Source: SR-FBR-E99 sp038248855 (GTDB lineage Bacteria > Bacteroidota > Bacteroidia > Bacteroidales > VadinHA17). From it: DNA of 64,000 nt. Shown here one piece after another: positions 31,086 to 40,292 of the stretch; positions within the stretch are counted from its first letter, which is position 1; the number at the start of each line of letters is the position of its first letter. Below the pieces are notes generated by a model that was given only the letters and a program-made list of their open reading frames with translations, did not search any database and was not told the origin of the DNA. The translations under genes and the position numbers were made by a program. The stretch is taken from contig JBBRXA010000006.1 in the NCBI GenBank assembly GCA_038248855.1, positions 29,486 through 93,485 of the forward strand, given 5' to 3'.

Positions 31086-33719
31086 CTATATCCTGCTTTT
31101 AACCATGGCCACGGCTTTCTCCACCGCACTTTTCAGTCCTGACGGATTCTTTCCGCCGGCAGTGGCAAGGAAGGGCTGTCCGCCACCGCCACCGCTGATC
31201 TCGGAGGCTGTCGCCCTGATTATTTCAACGGCATTGAGTCCCTTTGCTGAGATGAGGTTGTCACTCAGGCCCACGAGCAGTGATACCTTACCCCCGGCAT
31301 CAGAACCAAGTATAACGGCGCTGTTCGGATGGGTCTGCCTGAACCGGTGTGCGATTGTCTTGAGAGTTTCGGCGGCGGCGTCTTCCACTTCGCCGCTGAC
31401 AACCGTGCAGCCGTTAATCACCTCAGCGTTCTTCAGAAGTTCATTATACACAGCCCCCGCCGAGACTGCCTGGAGTTTTTCTACAGTATGTTTTAATTCA
31501 GCATTCTCATTAATCAGCTTCGTGACATTGGCTGCCACGTTCCCTGTACTTTTGAGCTGGGCTGAGATCTCATCAAGGGTCTTTAGCTTTTCATTCACCC
31601 ATTTGAAGGCCTCCCGGGAAGTTACAGCCTCGATTCTCCTGACACCTGAGGCCACCGCCCCCTCAGAGATAATCCTGAAGAGCCAGATGGTACCTGTATT
31701 TTCCACGTGCGTGCCACCGCAAAGCTCCACCGAGTCTCCAAACCGGACAACTCTCACGGTGTCACCGTACTTTTCTCCGAAAAGAGCCATGGCTCCCATT
31801 TTCAAAGCTTCCTGCACAGGCGTATTGTCACGGACTTCCGAAACAAGGTTGTCCATAATCATCCCGTTGACCATCTCTTCAACGGTCCTTAGTTCATCAG
31901 GTGTAACCTGCCTGAAGTGGCTGAAATCAAAACGCAGCTTCTCAGGTGTCACCAGAGAACCCTTTTGCTCCACATGGCTTCCGAGGAGAGTCCGAAGGGC
32001 ATGATGCATCAGGTGTGTGGCTGTATGGTTATTGGCAGCCTGAAGCCTCGAATTACGGTCAACAACTGCTGTGAAGCCTTTTTCGGGATGATGCGGAACC
32101 CTGTCCGCAATATGTACTGTCAGATTGTTTTCCTTAACAGTATCGGTGATGCGGATCTCTTCCGCGTCTGACCTGATAATGCCCCTGTCACCCGTCTGTC
32201 CTCCGGATTCTGCATAGAACGGGGTTTTGTCAAAGACGAGATGCACGGCATCCTTTCCCTTCGAACTGACAGTCCGGTATTTGACAATATTTACTTTTTC
32301 CTCAGTCCTGTCATAGCCTGTGAAGAGAGTGGATTCCGACTCCCTCACATTCACCCAGTCGCCGGACGAAACGGCCGCATTGCCCCTTGATCTCTCCTTC
32401 TGAGCCATCAGCTCGGTATTGAATGCGGCAAGGTCAAGTGTCATTTCGTTTTCCTTCAGAATAAGCTGTGTCAGGTCAACGGGGAAGCCGTAGGTGTCGA
32501 ACAGCTCGAATGCATCCTTTCCGGGGAAAAGTGATTCTTTTTCATTTTTCATCGCCGCGACCCTCCGTTCAATCATTTTAAGACCTTTACCGAGAGTCTT
32601 CAGGAATGACTGCTCCTCTTCGTGAATCACTTTTGTGATTATAGCTTCCTGTTTCGAAAGTTCCGGATAATGTTCGCCCATAACACTGATCAGGGCAGGC
32701 ACGAGCTTATAAATAAACGGTTCATTCATCTCAAGAGACGTGTAGCCGTACCTGACCGCGCGGCGGAGAATGCGCCTTATGACGTATCCCGCCTTGTTGT
32801 TTGATGGCAGCTGCCCGTCGGCAATTGAGAAGGAAACGGTACGGAGATGGTCGGCTATAACCCTCTGTGCAGTATCCCATTTTGGATTCAGACCGTAGGG
32901 CTTGCCAGAAACAATTGCAATTTTGCTTATCAGAGGCTGAAACACGTCAGTGTCATAATTCGACTTTTTGTTCTGGATGACCATGCAAAGCCTTTCGAAG
33001 CCCATACCGGTATCGACATGACTTGCCGGCAGTGCTTCCAGTTCACCGCCGGCCCTGCGGTTATACTGTATGAAGACCAGGTTCCATATCTCGATCACCA
33101 GCGGATGGCCTTTGTTCACAAGCAGGTGCCCGGGCACGGCGGCACGCTCTTCATCCGGGCGGATGTCTACGTGGATCTCGGAACACGGCCCGCACGGTCC
33201 TGTCTCACCCATCTCCCAGAAGTTGTCTTTCCTCGATCCTTCGATGATCCGGTTTTCAGAATTTACGAAACATCCCTTCCAGTATTTAAATGCCTCATCG
33301 TCACGTGGCACCTCTTCTTCCCGGCTTCCTTCAAAAATTGTTGCGTACAGCCTTTCCTCCGGAATTCCGAGACGGCCGTGGAGAAATTCCCATGCCCACT
33401 CTATCGCTTCCTTCTTGAAGTAATCGCCGAAAGACCAGTTGCCCAGCATTTCAAACATTGTATGATGGTAGGTGTCAAGGCCCACTTCCTCCAGATCATT
33501 GTGCTTTCCCGACACGCGCAGGCACTTCTGCGAATTGGCCACCCGCTTATATTTGGGAGCCTGGTTGCCAAGAAATATATCCTTGAACTGATTCATGCCC
33601 GCATTGGTGAACATCAGTGTGGGATCATTCTTGATCACCATAGGGGCTGAGGGGACTATGGTATGCTGTTTTGACCTGAAGAAACTGAAAAATTCCTCTC
33701 TTAAATCGTTAGCTTTCAT
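31086..33719 (-). CDS. alaS: alanine--tRNA ligase
   Basis: 877 residues from the ATG at 33719 (MKANDLREEFFSFF); a TTG four codons earlier is disfavoured. The class II catalytic core is evident (APMVIKNDPTLMFTNAGMNQ in part, GPCGPCSEIHVD). The editing domain carries the zinc-binding HTATHLMHHAL and CGGTHVENTG. The C-terminal DHHA1 oligomerisation and tRNA-binding domain ends in the glycine-rich ISGGGGGQPFLATAGG. It charges tRNA-Ala in the cytoplasm. It diverges from the M23 peptidase gene; the 113-bp gap holds that gene's promoter. Confidence 0.97.
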   Translation of the reverse strand: MKANDLREEFFSFFRSKQHTIVPSAPMVIKNDPTLMFTNAGMNQFKDIFLGNQAPKYKRVANSQKCLRVSGKHNDLEEVGLDTYHHTMFEMLGNWSFGDYFKKEAIEWAWEFLHGRLGIPEERLYATIFEGSREEEVPRDDEAFKYWKGCFVNSENRIIEGSRKDNFWEMGETGPCGPCSEIHVDIRPDEERAAVPGHLLVNKGHPLVIEIWNLVFIQYNRRAGGELEALPASHVDTGMGFERLCMVIQNKKSNYDTDVFQPLISKIAIVSGKPYGLNPKWDTAQRVIADHLRTVSFSIADGQLPSNNKAGYVIRRILRRAVRYGYTSLEMNEPFIYKLVPALISVMGEHYPELSKQEAIITKVIHEEEQSFLKTLGKGLKMIERRVAAMKNEKESLFPGKDAFELFDTYGFPVDLTQLILKENEMTLDLAAFNTELMAQKERSRGNAAVSSGDWVNVRESESTLFTGYDRTEEKVNIVKYRTVSSKGKDAVHLVFDKTPFYAESGGQTGDRGIIRSDAEEIRITDTVKENNLTVHIADRVPHHPEKGFTAVVDRNSRLQAANNHTATHLMHHALRTLLGSHVEQKGSLVTPEKLRFDFSHFRQVTPDELRTVEEMVNGMIMDNLVSEVRDNTPVQEALKMGAMALFGEKYGDTVRVVRFGDSVELCGGTHVENTGTIWLFRIISEGAVASGVRRIEAVTSREAFKWVNEKLKTLDEISAQLKSTGNVAANVTKLINENAELKHTVEKLQAVSAGAVYNELLKNAEVINGCTVVSGEVEDAAAETLKTIAHRFRQTHPNSAVILGSDAGGKVSLLVGLSDNLISAKGLNAVEIIRATASEISGGGGGQPFLATAGGKNPSGLKSAVEKAVAMVKSRI

Positions 33720-33761
33720 CTTATGTGCCAAGCCTGTTTTAATTTTCTTTACTTTTAGGGC

Positions 33762-33790
33762 TTGTAAAATTAATTTTTTTTTTAAGTTTG
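33762..33790 (+). promoter_or_regulatory. promoter of the first M23 peptidase gene
   Basis: TTG at 33762-33764 and TAAGTTTG at 33783-33790 are separated by 18 nt, close to the 19-21 nt usual between the Bacteroidetes -33 and -7 elements. The ATG follows 43 nt after the box. Confidence 0.5.
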
Positions 33791-33832
33791 TGGTCGAACT
33801 TCAAAATATAGTCCAAAGCCTCAAACTGTCTG

Positions 33833-34795
33833 ATGCCGAAGGGGAAGAAATATATTCTTGACAAAGGGAACCTGCAATTTTTACAGCACCGCAGAACGTG
33901 GGGTGAAAAACTCATACGCATATCCCTTTTCTTCGGTGTCTCGCTTATGCTGACTGCAGCCTACGGCTTTGTCTTCGACAGGCTTTTCGGCTCCCCGAAA
34001 GAGGAGCTGCTCAATCAGCAGGTTGAGGTGATGAAACTTAGATACAGCCTGCTGGAACGCAAAATCGACTACTCATCCGAGGTACTTGCTGATCTTCGCG
34101 CTACCGACAACGTATCATACCGCTCCATACTTGATCTGCCGCAGATCCCTGCTTCAATTGAGGAAGGAGGATCCGGTGGTACATTTAAATTCGGTGACCT
34201 GACAGGATATATGAATACTGACATGATGATTACCGTCAGGTCGAAATTCGAAGATCTCAGGACAGAGACCAATATCCAGTACAATTCACTGAATGAGCTT
34301 ACAGTCAAAGTTGATGAATGGAAGGATATGTGGGAGCATCTTCCTTACATCAGGCCGGTAAACGTCATAATGCCCCTGGGTGAGGGGATCAGGTTCAGGG
34401 AACATCACCCGGTGCTTGGTACACCGCGGTGGCATTTCGGACAGGATTTCCGATGTCCCATAGGTACGGAGGTTTACGCCACAGGCGCCGGCACAGTCTA
34501 TTCAACCGGAAACGGAAATGACGGCTACGGTAACAAGGTGACAATTGAACACGGTTACGGATACACTTCACTGTATGCACACCTCAGCAACTGGGTAGTC
34601 AAACCCGGCCAGAAAGTCAAACGAGGGGACCTGCTCGGACGCTCGGGAAATACCGGGGTCTCAACCGGGCCGCACCTGCATTACCAGATAAACCTCTTTG
34701 GGGAACATGTTAATCCTCTCTCTTATTTTGCTGATAACCTGACTGAGGAAGAGTACTTTCAGATGCTCGATTACCTTACTTCTCCTTCTCATTAA
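33833..34795 (+). CDS. M23 family peptidoglycan endopeptidase, membrane-anchored
   Basis: 320 residues. A basic N-terminus (KGKKYILDKGN) precedes a membrane helix (ISLFFGVSLMLTAAYGFVF, about 30-48), a coiled coil (KEELLNQQVEVMKLRYSLLERK) and a C-terminal LytM domain. The zinc site is intact: HFGQDF supplies His and Asp, and GPHLHYQ supplies the HxH. Such enzymes cut peptide crosslinks in murein in the periplasm. Family members with this helix-coil-LytM layout include cell-shape and division proteins. It is paralogous to the next gene. Confidence 0.9.
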   Translation: MPKGKKYILDKGNLQFLQHRRTWGEKLIRISLFFGVSLMLTAAYGFVFDRLFGSPKEELLNQQVEVMKLRYSLLERKIDYSSEVLADLRATDNVSYRSILDLPQIPASIEEGGSGGTFKFGDLTGYMNTDMMITVRSKFEDLRTETNIQYNSLNELTVKVDEWKDMWEHLPYIRPVNVIMPLGEGIRFREHHPVLGTPRWHFGQDFRCPIGTEVYATGAGTVYSTGNGNDGYGNKVTIEHGYGYTSLYAHLSNWVVKPGQKVKRGDLLGRSGNTGVSTGPHLHYQINLFGEHVNPLSYFADNLTEEEYFQMLDYLTSPSH

Positions 34796-34828
34796 GATCA
34801 CAACCAGGTCTGCCGCCAAAGGATCTGT

Positions 34829-34859
34829 TTTGAATTATTTACGGTTTTTCATAATTTTG
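34829..34859 (+). promoter_or_regulatory. promoter of the second M23 peptidase gene
   Basis: TTTG at 34829-34832, a 19-nt spacer and TAATTTTG at 34852-34859 match the Bacteroidetes primary-sigma consensus in both boxes and spacing. The ATG lies 33 nt downstream at 34893. Confidence 0.7.
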
Positions 34860-34892
34860 CATGTCTTAATATTATAAGACTCAACAGAGCAG

Positions 34893-35864
34893 ATGCCCAG
34901 GACAAAGTACAAGTTTAACCACGAGACACTCAGCTTTGACAGGATAAGACTGGGCCTCAAACAGTTTGTTCTGAAACTTTTTGCATACTTTGTCGGGTCA
35001 CTGTTTCTGGCCGGTTTATACGGATTTATTTTCGCATTTATTTTTGACTCCCCGAAGGAGAGAGCACTGAAACGCGAGGTCGAGCAGTTGAATCTGCAGT
35101 ATGAGCTCATGAACAGGGAAATGGATAATGTGGAAAAGGTTCTGGGCCACCTGCAGGAAACTGATGACAATCTTTACCGGACAATCTTCGAGTCAGAGCC
35201 CATTCCCTCTACCTACCGCGAGGGAGGCATAGGAGGTGTGAACAGGTACGAGGAACTCGACGGTTTTACTAACACCCAGCTGATAACTGAGACCGCCACC
35301 CGGCTTGACAAGATCCGGAAAAAGATTTACATCCAGTCAAAATCATTTGATGAACTTATTGTCCTTGCCAGGGAAAAGGGAGAGATGCTGAGAAGCATTC
35401 CGGCCATTCAGCCTGTATCGAACAAGGACCTCAAACGTACTGCTTCAGGCTATGGTCTGAGAATACATCCGATTTATAAAATCTCGAAGTTTCATTCAGG
35501 AATGGATTTTACAGCTCCTACCGGAACTGATGTATTTGCAACCGGTGACGGCGTTGTGAAAACTGTCAAGTCACAGCGGCGCGAACTCGGAAACCATATA
35601 ATTATCGACCACGGATTCGGATACCAGACCGTTTATGCACATCTTGACGGTTTCAGCGCCAAAGTGGGACAGAAGGTAAAGCGCGGTGACATCATAGGTT
35701 TTGTGGGTAATACAGGACTGTCAACCGCGCCCCATCTGCACTATGAGGTATTACTCAACGGCCGTTATGTCAACCCGGCACTTTACTATTTCAATGACCT
35801 GACGGCAGCCGAATACGACCGGATGGCGGAGATCGCACTGAAGAGCGGACAGACTTTTGACTGA
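34893..35864 (+). CDS. M23 family peptidoglycan endopeptidase, second paralogue
   Basis: 323 residues with the same plan as its neighbour: KYKFNHETLSFDRIRLG, a membrane helix (FAYFVGSLFLAGLYGFIF), a coiled coil (RALKREVEQLNLQYELMNRE), and a LytM domain with FHSGMDFTAPTGTD and TAPHLHYEV, so the zinc ligands are complete. The two differ most in the region between coil and LytM, suggesting an old duplication with separate roles. This copy has its own promoter and heads a run with the MerR, Nif3-like and zinc-ribbon genes. A role in elongation or division is inferred from architecture only. Confidence 0.9.
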   Translation: MPRTKYKFNHETLSFDRIRLGLKQFVLKLFAYFVGSLFLAGLYGFIFAFIFDSPKERALKREVEQLNLQYELMNREMDNVEKVLGHLQETDDNLYRTIFESEPIPSTYREGGIGGVNRYEELDGFTNTQLITETATRLDKIRKKIYIQSKSFDELIVLAREKGEMLRSIPAIQPVSNKDLKRTASGYGLRIHPIYKISKFHSGMDFTAPTGTDVFATGDGVVKTVKSQRRELGNHIIIDHGFGYQTVYAHLDGFSAKVGQKVKRGDIIGFVGNTGLSTAPHLHYEVLLNGRYVNPALYYFNDLTAAEYDRMAEIALKSGQTFD

Positions 35865-35880
35865 TTGAAAAACAACTATA

Positions 35881-36219
35881 ATGCCATACAGGGAAAAAAA
35901 GGTTGAAAAGCTCTATTACCAGATAGGTGAGGTATCCGAAATGTTCTCGGAGCCGGTCTCAACCATACGCTTCTGGGAAAATGAGTTTGAGATCCTGAGA
36001 CCCAAAAAGAACAATAAGGGCAACAGGCTCTTTATGCAGGAGGACATCAGGAACCTGAAACTGATTCACCATCTCCTGCGTGAAAAGGGGATGACAATCG
36101 ACGGCGCCAGGAAGTATCTGAGGAATAACCGCAGTGATGCCGATTACCGCCAGGAGATAGCCGATACCCTTCGCAATATCAGGGAGATACTCCTCGATAT
36201 AAAGGACGAAATTCAATAA
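35881..36219 (+). CDS. MerR family transcriptional regulator
   Basis: 112 residues. The N-terminal MerR winged helix reads KLYYQIGEVSEMFSEPVSTIRFWENEF followed by NRLFMQEDIRNLKLIHHLL. The C-terminal part is a short helix (EIADTLRNIREILLDIKDEIQ) long enough for dimerisation but with no cysteines and no effector domain. The ligand, if any, is unknown. It starts 16 bp after the M23 gene and ends 5 bp before the Nif3-like gene. Confidence 0.88.
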   Translation: MPYREKKVEKLYYQIGEVSEMFSEPVSTIRFWENEFEILRPKKNNKGNRLFMQEDIRNLKLIHHLLREKGMTIDGARKYLRNNRSDADYRQEIADTLRNIREILLDIKDEIQ

Positions 36220-36224
36220 GCCGA

Positions 36225-37328
36225 ATGACAGTCACACTCAGGGAATTCACGGAATGGATAGGGGAGGTTATACCTCTTCTGTACCAGGAGCCCTATGACA
36301 ACAGCGGACTTCAGGTGGGTGATCCTGATGCCGTAATTGATTCTGTACTCTTTGCCCTCGACGTGAATGAGGAGGTGATACACGAAGCTGTATCACACGG
36401 TCATAACCTGATCGTATCGCACCATCCCCTTATTTTTTCGCCCTTAAAGCGTCTGGGTAACGGAAGCAGAACCGAGAGATGCGTAGCTGAAGCCGTCAGG
36501 CAGGGTATAGCAGTATATTCAGCTCATACCAGTTTCGACTCGGTTGCCTGGGGCGTGAGCCATTTCATGGCACAAAAGATCGGTCTTGAAAATATCAGGG
36601 TCCTGGTGCCTGCCGCGGAAAAACTTTCAAAGCTGGTTGTATTTGTGCCGGTGGCTGACGCCGACAGGGTTCGGACGGCAATACTTGATTCCGGTGCCGG
36701 ACATATCGGCAACTATGACTCCTGCAGTTTTAATCTTGCAGGTGAGGGGACATTCAGGGCAGGTGAAGGGGCCAGACCTTTTGCCGGGAAGGTGGGGGAG
36801 ATGCATACAGAACCTGAGGTGAGGATTGAGACCGTTGTTCCGGCACACCTGTTAACGAGGGTTGTCAGAGCCCTGCTGGCCGTACATCCCTATGAGGAGC
36901 CGGCCTTTGATATCATACCGCTTGCCAATGACTATTCCGGCGCCGGCGCGGGCGCTGTGGGCACTGCCGCCGTCGCGCTCACCGGAGAGAGTCTGCTGGC
37001 ACACCTCAGGGAGGTCTTCGGCACACCGGCGATCCGCTACAGCGGTGACCCGGCCCGCATCATCACAAAGATCGCCGTATGCGGCGGATCAGGCGCCTCC
37101 CTCATCGGCGAAGCAGCCCGCGCCGGCGCTGATGCATTCATTACAGGCGACATAAAATATCATGCATTTACAGAGGCTCCAGAAAATATGCTGATAGCTG
37201 ATGTTGGTCATTACGAGAGCGAAAATATTTCTTTACAGCTTCTCTACGATCTGGTTATCAAAAAATTTCCTAAATTTGCGCTCCGGTTTTCCGTGACAAA
37301 AACGAATCCTATTAATTATTTCATATGA
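36225..37328 (+). CDS. Nif3-like dinuclear metal-centre protein
   Basis: 367 residues, the long form that carries a PII/CutA-like insert between two Nif3 halves. Metal-binding segments are LIVSHHPLIFSP early on, HTSFDS, and the C-terminal GGSGASLI and IADVGHYESE. Homologues (YqfO, YbgI) form hexameric toroids with two metal ions; some are called GTP cyclohydrolase 1 type 2 on weak grounds. Function is not settled. It sits next to a coiled-coil zinc-ribbon gene, an arrangement I recall from many genomes. Confidence 0.88.
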   Translation: MTVTLREFTEWIGEVIPLLYQEPYDNSGLQVGDPDAVIDSVLFALDVNEEVIHEAVSHGHNLIVSHHPLIFSPLKRLGNGSRTERCVAEAVRQGIAVYSAHTSFDSVAWGVSHFMAQKIGLENIRVLVPAAEKLSKLVVFVPVADADRVRTAILDSGAGHIGNYDSCSFNLAGEGTFRAGEGARPFAGKVGEMHTEPEVRIETVVPAHLLTRVVRALLAVHPYEEPAFDIIPLANDYSGAGAGAVGTAAVALTGESLLAHLREVFGTPAIRYSGDPARIITKIAVCGGSGASLIGEAARAGADAFITGDIKYHAFTEAPENMLIADVGHYESENISLQLLYDLVIKKFPKFALRFSVTKTNPINYFI

Positions 37329-37334
37329 CGAAAC

Positions 37335-37390
37335 CCACATAATTGCCCATAATCACAAACACAAAAAAATCATTATGCCATTATGTGTGG
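37335..37390. repeat. imperfect inverted repeat between Nif3-like and zinc-ribbon genes
   Basis: CCACATAAT (37335-37343) pairs with ATTATGTGTGG (37380-37390) apart from a short bulge, with smaller ATAAT/ATTAT matches inside. There is no T-run, so it is not a classical terminator; it could be a processing or attenuation hairpin. Confidence 0.35.
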
Positions 37391-37422
37391 TTCTATCATA
37401 CCATTAAAATCAAAATTATACT

Positions 37423-38184
37423 ATGATAAAAAGTACAAAAACCAGTGAGACTGAACTTACTATTGAGGAAAAACTCAGAGCTCTGTATTCACTGCAGCTG
37501 GTTGATTCCGAGATTGACAAGATAAGAACCCTCAGGGGCGAACTGCCCCTGGAAGTGCAGGACCTTGAAGATGAGGTGGCAGGGCTGGAGACCAGAATCA
37601 ACAACCTGAAAAGTGAGATCGCTGAGATGGAGAAATCACTCCTGAACAAAAACAACGAGATCGTAACCTCACAGGGACTCATAAAGAAATATGAGGAACA
37701 ACAAAACAATGTGCGCAATAACCGCGAATATGACTCTCTTTCAAAAGAGATCGAATTCCAGGCTCTTGAAATTGAATTATGTAATAAAAAGATCCGTGAG
37801 TTAACCGTTCTCCTGAATGAGAAGAAAGAGGTCATAACTGAGGCACTGAAGGTGCTCGAGGAGAGAACCAAAGACCTTGACGGAAAGAAAGCGGAACTCG
37901 ATGATATAACACGCGATACCCAGAAAGAGGAGGAGGTCCTGGACAAAAAATCCGGAGAACTTCAGACAAAAATCGAAGAGAGACTGCTGACAGCCTACAA
38001 ACGCATCCGTATAAACGCACGCAACGGTCTTGCCGTCGTATCTGTCCAGAGAGACGCCTGCGGAGGCTGCTTCAACCAGATTCCGCCTCAGCGTCAGCTC
38101 GATATCAAATCGCGGAAGAAGATCATCGTTTGTGAATATTGCGGACGCATCCTCGTTGATGACGAGATCATACAGGGAAAATAA
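37423..38184 (+). CDS. coiled-coil C4 zinc-ribbon protein (CdsZ/CT398-like)
   Basis: 253 residues. Residues 10-190 are a long coiled coil of heptads (TIEEKLRALYSLQLVDSEID, VAGLETRINNLKSEIAEMEK). The C-terminus is a C4 zinc ribbon: CGGCFNQI and CEYCGRIL. This matches the Chlamydia CT398/CdsZ and Helicobacter HP0958 fold, reported to bind secretion and sigma-54 partners. In Bacteroidetes its role is unknown. It stands 94 bp after the Nif3-like gene on the same strand. Confidence 0.85.
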   Translation: MIKSTKTSETELTIEEKLRALYSLQLVDSEIDKIRTLRGELPLEVQDLEDEVAGLETRINNLKSEIAEMEKSLLNKNNEIVTSQGLIKKYEEQQNNVRNNREYDSLSKEIEFQALEIELCNKKIRELTVLLNEKKEVITEALKVLEERTKDLDGKKAELDDITRDTQKEEEVLDKKSGELQTKIEERLLTAYKRIRINARNGLAVVSVQRDACGGCFNQIPPQRQLDIKSRKKIIVCEYCGRILVDDEIIQGK

Positions 38185-38211
38185 ACAGACAATTAATATT
38201 TTATAATGAAG

Positions 38212-38237
38212 CAGAGACGTTGACATCAACGTCTCTG
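38212..38237. terminator. hairpin downstream of the zinc-ribbon gene
   Basis: CAGAGACGTTGA and TCAACGTCTCTG form a perfect 12-bp inverted repeat separated by CA. It is followed only by TTCGATTT, so termination may be weak. It lies 27 bp after the stop codon at 38184. Confidence 0.65.
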
Positions 38238-38288
38238 TTCGATTTAATATATTTGTGATGGCTGATTTCAGCAATTAAATTCCCGGTT

Positions 38289-40292
38289 ATGAATGATTTC
38301 AAAATGCAGATATTGGCAGGTATACCAGAAAGCCTGCCGGAGGCGAAAGCGTTCGACCCCTCGGCAAATCATGCACCGAAGCGAAAGGATATTCTGGACA
38401 GCGATGAAAAGAAACTGTCACTCCGGAATGCATTGCGGTATTTCCCCGTTAACCTGCATGCGCAGCTGGCTCACGAGTTCGCAGCTGAACTGCGTGAGTA
38501 CGGACGCATATATATGTATCGTTACCGGCCTGAGTATGAGATAAAAGCGCGGCCGTTGAGTGAGTATCCCCACCGTTCAGTGCAGGCGGCAGCAATAATG
38601 CTGATGATCACCAACAACCTTGACATTGCGGTGGCGCAGCATCCTCATGAACTTATTACCTACGGCGGTAACGGTGCCGTCTTTCAGAACTGGGCGCAGT
38701 ACAGGCTTACGATGCAGTACCTGGCCAAAATGACTGATGAACAGACGCTGGTAATGAATTCCGGACATCCGCTCGGTCTCTTCCCTTCCCATCAAGAAGC
38801 CCCCAGGGTGGTTGTTTCGAACGGTATGGTCATCCCCAACTATTCCTCGCAGGATCACTTGGAAAAGTTCAATGCACTGGGAGTCTCGCAGTACGGGCAG
38901 ATGACCGCCGGTTCCTACATGTACATAGGACCGCAGGGAATAGTGCACGGTACAACAATTACAGTCCTGAATGCAGGGCGCCGCCTGAACGACGGCAGTG
39001 AGGGACTGTGTGGAAAGCTGTTTATTTCATCGGGTCTCGGGGGAATGTCAGGGGCACAGCCAAAAGCAGGCAATATTGCGGGTGTGATCTCTGTAATAGC
39101 AGAAGTGAACCCGAAGGCGATCAGAACGCGCCATTCCCAGGGCTGGGTCGATGAAGTATACGATGATATGCCGTCACTTATCAGCCGCGTCAGAAAGGCG
39201 AAGAAGACCGGTGAGGCCGTTTCCCTTGCCTGGCATGGCAATATAGTGGATCTCTGGGAACGGTTTGCCGACGAAGAACTGTGGGCCGACCTGGGCTCGG
39301 ATCAGACCTCCCTCCACAATCCGTGGGCAGGAGGGTACTACCCTGCCGGGCTAACCTTCGAAGAGGCTGGAATAATGATGGCAGCTGACCCGGATAAATT
39401 CCGTTCACTTGTGAAAGCCTCTCTTCGCAGACAGGTCGATGCAATAAACAGGCACACGGCACACGGCACCTACTTCTTCGACTACGGCAACGCCTTCCTG
39501 CTGGAGGCTTCGCGCGCCGGGGCGGATGTGGGTGACGGCCACGGCGGGTTCCGCTATCCTTCCTACGTTCAGGATATTATGGGTCCTCTCTGTTTCGATT
39601 ACGGATTCGGTCCGTTCCGCTGGGTATGCTGCTCGGGTGATCCGCGGGACCTTGAAAAAACCGACAGGATCGCTGCCGGTGTTCTCACAGCACTGATGAA
39701 GGAGTCGCCGGAAGAGATACATCAACAGATGGCTGATAACATACACTGGATAAAAGAGGCCGGAAGGAACAGACTGGTGGTTGGGTCGCAGGCAAGGATA
39801 CTCTATGCGGACGCTGCAGGCAGAACGCTGATTGCAAAGGCATTCAACGATGCTGTTTCTGACGGTACTGTCAGCGCCCCGATAGTAATAGGACGTGATC
39901 ATCATGATGTCTCCGGCACAGACTCGCCCTTCAGGGAGACTTCAAATATCTATGACGGCTCGCGCTTCACCGCAGACATGGCCATCCAGAATGTGATCGG
40001 CGATGCCTTCCGCGGAGCCACCTGGGTCTCGATCCACAACGGCGGCGGTGTAGGCTGGGGAGAGGTGATAAACGGCGGCTTCGGAATGCTCCTCGACGGA
40101 ACACCGGAGGCAGAACGGAGGCTGAGATCGATGCTTCTCTGGGATGTGAATAACGGAATCGCACGGCGCAGCTGGGCAAGAAACAGCGAAGCCGTATTCG
40201 CAATACGCAGGGAGATGGCCCGGACACCCGGCCTGGTGGTAACCATGGCTTCTGTGGCGGACGACAACCTTATCAGTGAGGTGCTGGACTAA
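38289..40292 (+). CDS. hutU: urocanate hydratase
   Basis: 667 residues, the longer Bacteroidetes form (the E. coli-type enzyme is near 560). Signatures are ITYGGNGAVFQNWAQYRLTMQYL in part, the NAD-binding SGLGGMSGAQPKAGNIAG, FDYGNAFLLEA and the region GPFRWVCCSGD. The enzyme converts urocanate to imidazolone propionate in histidine breakdown, using tightly bound NAD+. No other hut gene is in the window. A -7 box TATATTTG (38248-38255) lies 33 nt before the ATG. The gene ends 4 bp inside the convergent ispF. Confidence 0.92.
   Translation: MNDFKMQILAGIPESLPEAKAFDPSANHAPKRKDILDSDEKKLSLRNALRYFPVNLHAQLAHEFAAELREYGRIYMYRYRPEYEIKARPLSEYPHRSVQAAAIMLMITNNLDIAVAQHPHELITYGGNGAVFQNWAQYRLTMQYLAKMTDEQTLVMNSGHPLGLFPSHQEAPRVVVSNGMVIPNYSSQDHLEKFNALGVSQYGQMTAGSYMYIGPQGIVHGTTITVLNAGRRLNDGSEGLCGKLFISSGLGGMSGAQPKAGNIAGVISVIAEVNPKAIRTRHSQGWVDEVYDDMPSLISRVRKAKKTGEAVSLAWHGNIVDLWERFADEELWADLGSDQTSLHNPWAGGYYPAGLTFEEAGIMMAADPDKFRSLVKASLRRQVDAINRHTAHGTYFFDYGNAFLLEASRAGADVGDGHGGFRYPSYVQDIMGPLCFDYGFGPFRWVCCSGDPRDLEKTDRIAAGVLTALMKESPEEIHQQMADNIHWIKEAGRNRLVVGSQARILYADAAGRTLIAKAFNDAVSDGTVSAPIVIGRDHHDVSGTDSPFRETSNIYDGSRFTADMAIQNVIGDAFRGATWVSIHNGGGVGWGEVINGGFGMLLDGTPEAERRLRSMLLWDVNNGIARRSWARNSEAVFAIRREMARTPGLVVTMASVADDNLISEVLD

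Noticed and set aside
31105..32004. 299-residue ORF on plus opposite alaS
   Set aside because: Ser/Thr/Ala-rich shadow frame of alaS with no recognisable domain.
32847..33650. 267-residue ORF on plus opposite alaS
   Set aside because: Antisense shadow of the AlaS catalytic core; no domain or start context.
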